Source: Rhyzopertha dominica
Taxonomy: Eukaryota; Arthropoda; Insecta; Coleoptera; Bostrichidae
DNA length: 64,000 nt
Assembly (NCBI GenBank): GCA_025024175.1
Contig: QCXZ01000137.1
Span: forward strand, 29,813,327-29,877,326
Reading direction: 5' to 3'
Position numbers and translations under genes: made by a program. Shown here piece after piece: positions 1 through 10,846 of the stretch. The notes under the pieces were generated by a model. That model saw only the letters and a program-made list of their open reading frames with translations, was not told where the DNA came from and did no database searches. How positions within the stretch are numbered: the first letter of the stretch is position 1; every line of letters starts with the position of its first letter.

Positions 1-1217
1 ACATATCCGTTTTTCACACGTAATATCAGCGTCAGCATCTGTAGTTATACGGATTAACATGGCCATTTAAGAAAAAAAGTATTACAAAGGAAAGGTGGAT
101 TATTGTTAATGCGTTCCGCTAAGTTTTCACAGAATTACATACATCAAGCAAACTCCTTTTTATTTAATTCATGCTTCAAGTGTATTTTGAAAGCAGAAAA
201 CTCCCGAAGACAGATGACACGCTGACTCCAAAAACTTGCGATACCTTTCGAATAGATTGTGTATTTTCCATGAGAGCAAATGATTCAAAATGGCAATAGT
301 TGTAGCTTCATCAGCAACAACTCGGACAGGTTTATGTTTTCGATTCTAAATCAATCCAGTCTTCCTAAATTTTCCCATATGTTCCAAGATGTATTTATGT
401 TGGACAAGTTTATCGGTATGCAATTCACCAAAGCTACGAGCAAAATAAGCTCACAATTCCCACATGTTCCTTGATGGTAAACATAATTATGGATTGATAA
501 ATTTTCTGGTTTTCGAAATAAATTTAATCGTTTTTTCATTGGCATTTTTAGATTTAAAAAAGGATCCCTCTTCCTTCGAATGTTACATCACAAAATGTCC
601 CCCTCCAAAATACGAAATAAATTCAACCCGTTTTACTCGAATTTTCTCTTACACGAGTTATTAAGTGTTGCTCATATTCAACGAAACACCCCCGATTGCA
701 CTTAAATTTCGTATGAAATTTTCAAGCGCTAAGTGGCCTGAAATAAGATTGTTATAAACGACCTTTTGGAAAACAGTAAAGCTGGGTTGCGCCGACTCGG
801 TTTATTTGCTCCTACGTTTTGTCTCATTTAGCGGGAATTTCTTAATGCTCTAACGTGATGGCGTTGGCAAACTTTCTGCTAATTCATCTGAACCCATCTT
901 TATTAGTGTTTTGGGAGAACGCGGAATTCAGTTCGAAAGATGTAATTTTCACCACTTCCCAGAAACGGCATCAGCAGACAAAAGCATGTACGATACCGGG
1001 ATAATTAAAAGGGGGTAGGAATTTCTGCGTTCTCTGGTCGAAACCGGAGTTTTTGTCGAGATCATCTTACGACCTAGCTTTTCCGCCATATTTCCGGCAG
1101 CAGTATGGCGTTGAATTAGATTTGGGCGGTATTCATCCGTTGTGATCAACAAAAGGACTTGCTTGTACGTTCCACTGACATAATTAAATTACATCGTCCA
1201 TTCGTAGGTATTTTATA
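1..1217. other. AT-rich DNA without a recognised gene
   Basis: I see no exon, RNA gene or repeat here that I can name. The short open frames (about 65 codons) are at the length expected by chance and share no motif with known families. The stretch is probably intron or upstream DNA of the semaphorin gene, whose 5' exons are not visible in the window. Confidence 0.5.
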
Positions 1218-2220
1218 TACAGGGTCCGCCACCTAAAACTGCCCAGGCTCGTATTTTCTTTTTTTTTAGGTACAACCTTAAGTTATATATCAAATTGTAG
1301 GTCTTTTTAAACTCTTTAAAGATAGCTTAGTGGGTGTCCAAATAATTTTTTTTAAGATTATCATAATTTGTATTTAAAGTTAATTTTTGCAAATATTTTT
1401 TAACCTTACCCCATATAATAAATATTGCTTCATAGTTGAATGCCGACTTTTGTCTTCTTCAATTTGTGTCGTTGCCATGTATGCGTAATTTTTACTCCTT
1501 CTTAGTAAAAAACAAGAAAAACTAGTCGCCGCCATGTTCTGTAAATAGGGTTGCTCAGAATTTTTAAGTGTTAGCTTAGTAGCTTATTACGGTACAAATT
1601 GTGCCTACATACCCATCGCTGCACACAAAACGCCAAAATTTTAAGTAATTTTTAAATAAATCAAGTACAAAGTTCGTTCTAAATAGAGAGAGGCTAGAAA
1701 ACGAAACCCTGCGACGAGGCTAGTGCGCGATGTAGAAAACCAAACTAGCCTCATCGCAGAGTTTCGTTTTCTAGTTTCTCTCTTTTTAGAACCAACTTTG
1801 TATTTGATTTATTTAAAAGTACTCTAAATTTTGGGGTTTTGCGTGCAGCGATGGGTATTTAGGCATAATTTGTACCATAATAAGTCACTAAACTAACACT
1901 TAAAAAATTGTGAATAGCCCTATAACAAAACATGGCGGCGACTAGTTTTTCTTGTTATTCACTAAGAAGGAGTAAAAATTACGCATACATGGTAATGACA
2001 CAAATTGAAGAAGACAAAAGTCGGCATCCAACAACTATGAAGTAATATTTATTGTACAAGGTAAGGTTAAAAAATATTTACAAAAATTAACTTTATTTGC
2101 AAAACATCACAATCTGCAAAAAAAACATTTTGGACACTAACTATGCTATTTTTAAAGGGTTGTACCTTAAAAAACAAAGAAAATACGAGCCTGGGGAGTT
2201 TTAGGTGGCGGACGCTGTAT
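1218..2220. mobile_element. Foldback element A (1 kb near-perfect palindrome)
   Basis: The left end (ACAGGGTCCGCCACCTAAAA) is repeated inverted at the right end (TTTTAGGTGGCGGACGCTGT), and pairing continues inward for about 500 bp per arm to a loop of roughly 20 nt at 1724-1744. Both ends are flanked by TATA, compatible with a TA target duplication as made by Tc1/mariner-type transposases; that class is inference. There is no transposase ORF, so the element is non-autonomous. Fragments of the same family lie at 42779-42900 and 49690-49960. Confidence 0.85.
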
Positions 2221-5200
2221 AGGTAGCATGTATTGTATATCCATACAGTTGATGTAAACTGGACTGTTCTGGCGTTTCTTGCCATTCTGAAAAAAAAGAT
2301 TATCTTTGCAGTTCAAAAAGGCTTTGTCTTTAATAAAAAACAAAACAATGATAAACTGTCTAATTTTAAACAAGCAAATAATGTCAAAATACACCTGCTT
2401 AGATCACATGTATAGTGAAGCAAGCTACATTAAAATTAATATAATAAGGAAATTATAAATGTAGCTGGTGGTATCCAATCGTAATGTTTCTTGCTTTGGT
2501 GTTTACTTGTAACACTGGATGATATTATGTTAAATAACAGGCTTAAAACCGCTCCTTACCTCAAAGCATTTTTTTGGCTCGTTTATTTTTGTTACAGTTA
2601 AAGTACAGTCTGTTTTCTTGCTTTAAGACAAATTGGGAATAGTAATAATTCAGTGCAAATTTAGCCAAAAAATTCTTTTACATTAAATAGTGTGTTGCAA
2701 GAATTCGGTAACATATTAATTCAGCATGTATGATTAAATAAAGTATTAATTCAATATAACTTTATTTTATTGCTACAAAATTTTTTTGTACATTAAGCCT
2801 ACTATGTTATGCATTATTAGACTGTTTGTTCAGAGGATTCAAACTATAGTTTTAATTCAGCACATTTAGACGATAGCTTAAATTTTGCACAGAATCTATA
2901 GTATCGATGCGATGCTTATAAAAATGATAACGTTTAGCAATTTTAACAGCGCTTATAGCATGGCTGCTATTTTTTACATTTTTTTGTCCAGGTTGTAATA
3001 TAAAAAGTAAAAAGGCCTTCCATATACTGACGATACATTTTATATCTACATCATTTAATTGTGATGTATTTCAAACAATTCTTTGATACTTAAGTAATTT
3101 GATATAGGCTTCGTACGTTCACTTGTAATAATTTGTATAGATAAGTTATTAAACTGGAAAGGTATTCGCCAAAATGATTATTATCTTGTTAATAACAAAT
3201 ACTAATGACGTAGTAAATACATTGAAAGTAGGACATTCAGGCCGGTAGATTATGTCTTATTTTTGAAAGTTTTTATTTATCTGTTCGAAATACTGAAAGC
3301 GATTGAAACTGATTGTCACTTGCTGTGTAACAGTGTGATGGGCAAATATTTGTAATAGTATGAATTTAAGATTAATCTCAGATTATTCGTTCGTAGTCCA
3401 CCATCATTGGCATTCCATGCATAAATTCTATACATTTTACTAAAACAAACGCCGCCCATGTTCTGCTCCTAAATGAGTTGCACCTAAAGCACAAAGGAAC
3501 TTTAGTATTTATTGCAAAGCGTAACGAGCAACCTAAAGCAAGGCCCTCGTACCAACAATTTTATGATCTTGTCATAAAACCACAGTTTCAATTTTGTAAA
3601 ACACTTTAGTTAAGCAAGACGCCGCAGTTGCCATATTTCAGGGAAACATTATTTATTAGGACATGTATTAAGCTTTCCTCTAAACTGAGGCGTTTTATAC
3701 ACAATGCAAGTGTAAATACAACAGCGTTGGAACTTTAATAACAATAACACTTTAACGTAGTTTCCTAACACCTTTGTTGTGTGGACTGTAATAGATCTAC
3801 GTGAAGACAGGAATGAATCATATAGGATTTGATACTATGTTTAGAGTATTTGGGTTGTAGCTATTCTTGAAATCTTATGTGGGGCCTTGTTAAACCAGTT
3901 TAATCCTCTTAAGTATTATACGAAAAGTATAACTACGCTTTTAGTGACATATCGCCTAACAAGACATCCGATGTAACAGGTGATATAACCATGCCCATCT
4001 TTACCTTTGCACGTAAAAGTTGCATCGTAATATTGTAATTTCTATTCAGTTTGCATTCATTTACATACATATTATTCCCATGCCGAAATTTTATGACACA
4101 AAATGAGCTCTCCGTACTGCTGTTTAAACTTCACGGATGTATTTCTTATATGTAAATTGTCCGCGAGCAGCAACTTATAAAAATGTAAATTTTGACCAAA
4201 TTAAGTGTATGAGTGAAGTTAAGTTGGATAGGGCAGCTAATTTTTCATTTACGCGTTGCCTTACTCTCTTGGGGTATCGAATGGCGTTCCGCTCTCGTAA
4301 ATGACACACTTTGCATCATATTACGAATTTAATAATGGTTACGTCTTAATCTAAGTACCCACGCGACGAGGCATTTGTACAGCCATAGATTGCCGGCATA
4401 TTACCTGAAGGGTACTTCTTTCGCCCTTTACTTAAAATGTCTGCATCAATTTGAGGATGGGTAATAGCAGCAGTACATTTACTGTAAAAAGAGTTGCAGT
4501 GCATTTAATGAAATTAACTATAAATAAGTTCCTCCGTATATGTTCATTAAAAATTTGCTTTTTAGATCTTATGGAATATATTACTCTAAATATTGTATAT
4601 TGAGTACTGTTTTGAAAAATGGGGATTTCTGACGTAACTTCCATTATTTACTTGTATCGAAATACACTAGTTCCAAACACAACTAGTTCAAAACTCTACT
4701 ATTATACGAGTAAGACTGCTAATTCAGTAAACCACTATTAGGACAGTATAGTGCACTCACCAGCACTTAAAACACCTGGCCCTTTCTGTTCGCTTGTCTT
4801 TCGCTTGCTTCGCTACTTATCAAATCAGACTTCCTTATCTCCTTGAGCTTCTTTCATCGGATATATGCTATAATATATACACCCTGTCGAAAGAGACATC
4901 TCATTATAGCTGCCAAAGCTTCAAGAACATTCTATCGATCGTAACACGACCACACGGATGAGGAGCCTCCATGGTGTTTTTGTCTGATCCTTAGGAGTTG
5001 CTGTTGCCTCATCGTAGCAGTATATTTTTAATCATAACAAATTCATCTTGTTTCAGGGTAATAAATTTTGATCGCTTGTTAATTTTTGCCAGTAGAGGTA
5101 ACGATCACATTAGGAATTAGAAATTAGAAAGAGGGGTAAAATGTTATTTCCCAGGGTTTTTTTATCAGCTAGTCTTGATCACATTAACGAATCCTTTATT

Positions 5201-5831
5201 AAGATCGATTAGGCAAAATCATTAAAGCTGAAGCTGTGTATCTATAAGAACATTTTAAACAATGTTGGTAGCCCAACAATACCATTGTATGGCAGACGAT
5301 GATCTTGTATAACTTTCGTGTTCAAATCATTTTTGCTGCATAACTGTGAGGTATTTTGATTAATTTGCAAACGCGGTTTTTGCTAATAAACAGCAAAAGC
5401 AGCTTAAGCAATTAACGAATTTTTCCGCGTTATTTACTTGCATAGTTTTACTAGATATGTGTACCTATATACTCAGTACCCACTTAATAAGGTCAACATT
5501 TCTCTGATTCATGTTATTCATCCAAGCATTACTTAATTTGTTATCTTCGTTGTTAATTATAGTCCGTTAATTATAATTAACATTAAATATAGTTTGTTCT
5601 AGTACCTAAGCATAGATTTCCACTTTTGTGCTTTTAAATCCGTTCGGTCTATTAAAATTAGCAGGACAAGTTTTGTAATAAGTATGATTGATTGCAACCC
5701 TGGAAGCAACTACTTCTAAATATGTAGGACAAAATAAATGCAAATTGCAGTTTTGAACTTAGTCATCTTCCTCGTATTTACTATCTTTTAGAATTTATTG
5801 TTTTACAAGATTGGAAAAACTGGAAGTTACT
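2221..5831. other. AT-rich DNA without a recognised gene
   Basis: No exon, RNA gene or clear repeat was found in this 3.6 kb. Codon-like open frames are all under 75 codons. It is probably intronic or upstream of the semaphorin gene. Confidence 0.5.
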
Positions 5832-5893
5832 CACAAAGGTTCGAACCTGGGATCTTCCTTATTATTGTCAAGCCTTGCTATCAGCACAGTATA
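5832..5893 (-). repeat. Possible tRNA-derived SINE remnant
   Basis: Read on the minus strand, this segment has a B-box-like GGTTCGAACCT (5838-5848) preceded by GATCCCA, and an A-box-like TAGCAAGGCT about 35 nt upstream. This is the layout of an RNA polymerase III internal promoter. The acceptor stem does not pair, so this is not a functional tRNA gene. It is more likely a decayed SINE head. Confidence 0.3.
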
Positions 5894-5907
5894 AATATTG
5901 ATCAGAT

Positions 5908-5966
5908 TCACGGGTAATGAGACGGTCTGGTACTACGAGTGGCGGACACCGTCTCATTATCCGTGA
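5908..5966. repeat. Short hairpin, 19-bp arms with one mismatch
   Basis: TCACGGGTAATGAGACGGT at 5908-5926 is inverted at 5948-5966 with one mismatch, around a 21-nt loop. The arms are GC-richer than their surroundings. It could be the remnant of a very small MITE or a structured element. Confidence 0.6.
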
Positions 5967-6324
5967 AGCCGACTACATTCAATGACCAATGAACATTAAG
6001 CCATATAGCTTCTAAGCGTTAAAACTCTCCTCTCAATACAACCAGGTAGTAATTATAGACAGTATAAGCAATGTGGCATTACAATCTTGCTATCTTTGAA
6101 GGAAAGCTTATGCACAAAATTCTAAGTTTGCATACTAATAAATTGCTTTAAAAATACAAACCAAAAGAAAAAGATCTTGCATAGATCAGGAGGAAGATTA
6201 CCTAAAACAATCATATCAGAAATGTAGAAGTTATGTTGGAATTTAATGGGGGAAACTGTATAACACATATTGGGTGTGCATTTTAAACAAGGCATCAAAT
6301 TGCTTATGACTTATTACAGTAGAT

Positions 6325-6441
6325 TATACACCAAGGTGGCGAAGACTATTGACCGAGCACCAAGATTATTTCGCGAGGAGCTTTGTGCCGAGCGCAATTA
6401 GGTGCGAGGTCTATAAATGTCTTCCCCACCGTGGTGTATAT
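6325..6441. mobile_element. Miniature inverted-repeat element (about 115 bp)
   Basis: TATACACCAAGGTGGCGAAG at the left end is matched by an inverted copy (CTTCCCCACCGTGGTGTATA) at the right end. Pairing continues inward through GACCGAGC/GCGAGGTC-like segments. TATA flanks both ends. No coding capacity is present. Confidence 0.6.
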
Positions 6442-7639
6442 ACTATTTTTTCTACTACTAGCCAAAGTTAACGCAAAAGATACAAATATTTTTTCTTATA
6501 AATAATCGTCAGAGTAAAAATGGATCTTCACGAAAATTTATTGTCACAGACGCTCCGTGGATTGAAATTATAAAGAAATATTTAAAATACAGATAACATG
6601 TAAATTTACCTCGAATATTGGTTGGGATTAGGAATGGAAAAGCTACAAGGCAGTATAGGGGGCATAATACAAATGCACAGATGCCTAATAAAATTGCAGT
6701 CTTCCTGAATTAGGCAGACACTAGCTCTTTCACTAGTCATTGCTTGCGAGGAACTTCTGCCACTATTTTAGCGGCTAGTGGCGGTAACACACTATAACTA
6801 AAACATGGGGGTTTGCAATCTGCAACGGTAGCAGAAGGTTACATTGAGGAGTCACTGGGACTCAAAAGGTCAATCGTAGATATGCTCCAAGGGCCTTGTA
6901 CATCTTCAACTTCTGTGGCTTTGTCAGTCGATTCACACAGCGTTCACCCTCATCGGATGCACTTCCATCAACCTCATCTTCACCGCTAAGAGTTGCACCT
7001 AAAAACACCAATAAAACCAGTAGATACTCCACATAATACGGTTATCAATTTACCAACCACAGCTCCAACACATCGGATGCAACAATCGCTATGACTTGTC
7101 ACAATTGCACAATTAATTATAACTTTGGGAAACAATAATTTGTGTTCGTTGTATTAATACTTGTTTAAATAAAGTTTTGTTTCAGTAGTCTTCTAACATA
7201 ACTAACTCCGGCTCCTGCATTCCGTCATTCGGGTTGTCATCATTCATTTATTGGTTGAGCGCGAATTTTAAGCTAGTGGCATTTTTATTCAAATATTTTT
7301 TATCGTGTTAGGTAATTTCAAGCAGCAAAAAAATTACATTCCTCAAGTTTTTGTTAAACAACTATCTCTGGATTCTCAAAGCATTTGAATTTGTTCATTA
7401 TTAACCTAGGTTAATAATAGAAAAAAATATTAACCACTACTAGAGAAATTCTCAGTTGGCTAGGAGATGCAATAATTGTCAACTTCATAGCTAGTAGTGG
7501 AAAAACAATGTTGTATTGAAGTATGAATCAAAATTACGACAAATTAAACTGTCGTTTTTAATAGCAACGCTCATTTTGGGTAGCTAGAATACGTAAGAAG
7601 GAGAAAAAAAGTTATAATTTAATTCAGGTGTAGTTTGTG
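6442..7639. other. No gene; contains a perfect 22-bp palindrome
   Basis: No exon was recognised. ATTATTAACCTAGGTTAATA begins a perfect 22-bp palindrome at 7397-7418. A second imperfect hairpin uses CCACTACTAG (7434-7443) and CTAGTAGTGG (7491-7500). Confidence 0.5.
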
Positions 7640-8578
7640 CCACTATTTGGACGTGATTCCTTGTCCCACATAGTTCATGACGTGTAAAGTCCCCATTAAA
7701 TCACGACCGGGCTTCCTGCGGTCTGAACCGGTATAATTCGATAGCAAGACATCTTCGCGGTGTTCAGCTTGCGTAGCGACATCCTATCAGCGTTGGCGTT
7801 TCATACTGTAATCATGCATGCAGTAGCAATCAGTTTAGGCTAGCGAACACGACAAGCGGAAACACCTTTGAGTATCCTGTTACCCATTGCAACCTCAATA
7901 ATCTCCACCTGAAGGTTCCCATGGCCACGAGGGGCGACCTCCGACCTGAGGGATGTCGCCCTCATCCAGTTCCTCTCCGCTCTATGATTTAATTATCTGC
8001 TATACTCACCCGCCGTCATAATGGAGATTACAGGTAATTGGATTGTCAATTCGAAATTCGTTACATGCTGCGACGTTTTAAAAGCGGAACACTTCAGCTG
8101 TAATAAACAGTTGGGAATTTACGGACCGGGAACCCTGCATTCGATGTGTTGTACAGCGCATAATGTACGGTGGTTATCGCGTACGCCACCGATCCCAGCT
8201 GTAAATAAACTGGAATGATTATGACAGCCGTGGAAGCAGAGAGATTAAATAAACCGACAATTTAACAATATTTTGGGAACATTGGGCCATAAACTTCATT
8301 TAGATAAATAAATGGAATTTAAACCCCCTAAAGTACATTCAGTACTATGTGATTGCATGCATGGGAAATCCCATCCGTAGACAGACAAAACTTTTCAGAT
8401 TTGTGATGACTTTTCTATAACCTGCACGAAGGTCGCTTTGTTCTAAATCTTCACATTCGTGTGCATCTGTTTTTTCGTCTAATATGGAACTTCGCTGCAT
8501 TCCTCAACGTTTTTATGTATGCACCACAAAATCATTCGGTCGAGGTATGATGGGTCGACTAAGAGACTCGATAGTGGG
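7640..8578. other. GC-richer block of unknown role
   Basis: This stretch is visibly GC-richer than the surrounding AT-rich DNA and is not an inverted repeat. It contains no long ORF that I recognise. A good splice-donor sequence follows an ATG (ATGGAGATTACAG, then GTAATT) at about 8021-8039, so a 5' exon or a conserved regulatory block of the semaphorin gene is possible. Neither can be shown from sequence alone. Confidence 0.3.
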
Positions 8579-8603
8579 TCAGGTCAGGTCAGGTCAGGTC
8601 AGG
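8579..8603 (+). repeat. (TCAGG)5 short tandem array
   Basis: Five perfect copies of TCAGG occupy 8579-8603. TCAGG is the telomeric repeat of many beetles, so this may be a tiny interstitial telomeric tract. It is also short enough to be an ordinary pentanucleotide microsatellite. Confidence 0.7.
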
Positions 8604-8688
8604 TTATTACGATGGTATCGAACAGTAGGGTATTTGCCGGCCTGCTACAGTGAGATGGGAGGTTTTGTTTTTTTTACAAGATATTAAA

Positions 8689-9539
8689 TTATTGGGCGCC
8701 AAGTGAATATGCTACCTTCACAATAACGCCAAATATATCACCAACTAAAAATGCACACGGCTCCAAAATCAAAAGCAAAGTAAGAGCAGCACAATTTAAT
8801 TCAACATTGCTAAACAGTAAAACACAGAAAATCTGAATAACGGCAATGTTACAACTCCCGGTAAACAAAAACTCAATACGCGACGCAAGCTTGCGCAGCA
8901 CGCGGACGTTTACAATAATTGTGTATACTAAAACAGGATGGAAACGAATGATTAGTGGTCCTAGGCAACTAGAATTGAAGTGTGACCCTGCAAACCGTTG
9001 CTTCGACTCTAGAATCCTGGGATATATGTGCCTACTGTCGTTTGAACAATAATTATGGTGAGTGTTTCCACCAATACTGTTTATCGAAATCAGTATTACT
9101 ACGTTGTAATCAAAACAAAATTGAAGTGTATCAAATATAGTTACATTTATCACAAAGTGTAGTGATATCAAGGCGAAAAGCAAACCAGCGGACTTGCAAA
9201 GACACAAAACAAGACACCTGCACATAACGCTTTCCCGGATGGAATTTTTCACGTTCCCCATTAATGTTATTGATTTGACTAACCTTCACTTGTAAAAAGA
9301 AAGCACCCTCGGCTACCTTATATTCTCCAAAATCCAAATTACACGGCGGTCTGCGAATTTGTTCCCTATTAGTCAATTCTGACGGCGCCACTGGCAGTTT
9401 CTCAGCAAAAGAAATGGGAAATCCTAGACGGTACGCACTTGCAGCTTCCGGGGTTTGAATAGTAACTTCCCCAGGAATAAAAAGGCCTAAAATGCATTTT
9501 ACGAAATGTTTAAGGACATGCTTAGTAATGGATTGACCT
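8689..9539 (-). other. Two overlapping minus-strand open frames, unrecognised
   Basis: One frame is open from 9261 to 8689 (190 codons, hydrophobic, Met start). Another is open from about 9539 to 9131 (about 136 codons) and contains the segment PPCNLDFGEYKVAEGAFFLQ, which reads like folded protein. A GTTAGT donor-like site follows the codon AAG at about 9285. I do not recognise a family. The local GC content is higher than the surroundings, which lengthens chance ORFs. This could be an exon of an unknown gene, a decayed element or chance. Confidence 0.2.
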
Positions 9540-10846
9540 CAAGATGACCTGAGATCTGTAATTATGACGAAGTTCGATTTATTGCTAGCGGCATGTATGC
9601 ATTTTATTCTTATCAAGTGAAGAGTTTTTGCTCGATTTCAAAAGAAACACCGAGACATTGAAAGCCGCGCCGCGAGATAGCGGCAGCTACTGGGATATGA
9701 AAAGCGGTCAGATTAACGTTAAAATTGTTTTTTATAATTGTTTCTAGCTTACACTCCAAGCGCAGTGTATACTTAAATAAAACTCATTTAGCAATGCAAG
9801 AGATTCATGCAATCTTACTGATTAAGTATACTGACCATATCCTGAACTACCTATTTTCCAACTTGCAAAAAATTATACACTAGTAAGTTTTGTTCAGCCG
9901 CTTCTAAATTTTAAAACTGATCTTCGAACTAATCCAAAAAAGACAGATAGTTACGTCACGGCATTTTAAGCACTTGTCCATTCCAAAGGTACTTATATTT
10001 TGTCAATAGATACTTTACATTGATTCAGGGAAATGTATACTAGTAAGTGTGTAGGTATGAAGTCAAAAGTGTTTATTACATAGTATATTTACATAAGTTT
10101 TCAAATCTTACAAAACTCAAAATTTCTATCAGAAAAGTAATAACAATATGGCCGACTTGAGGACATTATGTTATTATGTGATGTCAGCGCCTTCCTTTTC
10201 TAATCCTTCTTTGTCCGTATGCTTCAGATATGGCTCCTATTGAGTGTTTAAATTAACAAATTAAATCATTATTTATTGAATTGTTATTGAAACACTGTTT
10301 ATAATAAGCTTAAAGTTCATATGAAAAAAAATATTTTTTAATCTATGTCGCAACTTTGGTATATTTATGTATAAAGCGAGAAAATAAAACAGATTAAGTT
10401 ACCTAAAAATATCAAGTTCAGTACATGCGAGTATAATGAATAATGCGTTTTCCAGTTTTGATCATTGTTTACATGCCTGTAAGTAGATGTCTTTGAAGGC
10501 ATAGCGGTGTATTTGTATAGACAGTGACTGTGAAGTCTACAGTCTACAGCGTTTTAATAATAATTGTTGTCATTAAATGTACACTGCATATTTGCAGTTT
10601 TGCGGTAGAAATCAAAAAGAATGTTTTTGTAAAAAGTCCTGCATCACAAGTAATAAGAAGAATGTTACTAGTGCAGTTGATAAGAAATATTGTAGCGACG
10701 TATTTAAATATTTAAATCACAATCAAGTAACTTACAATTTCAAATTATAATTGCCATATCAGTTAACACTATAATGATGTTTTTTATTCTTGCTAAGATA
10801 TGTACCACAGTTCGCAAAGAAAATACGCAATTTTGTTTTTTTTCAG
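9540..10846. other. AT-rich DNA, probably semaphorin intron
   Basis: No exon was recognised. The last bases form a pyrimidine tract and AG acceptor (…TTTTTTTTCAG) immediately before the first visible semaphorin exon. Confidence 0.5.
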
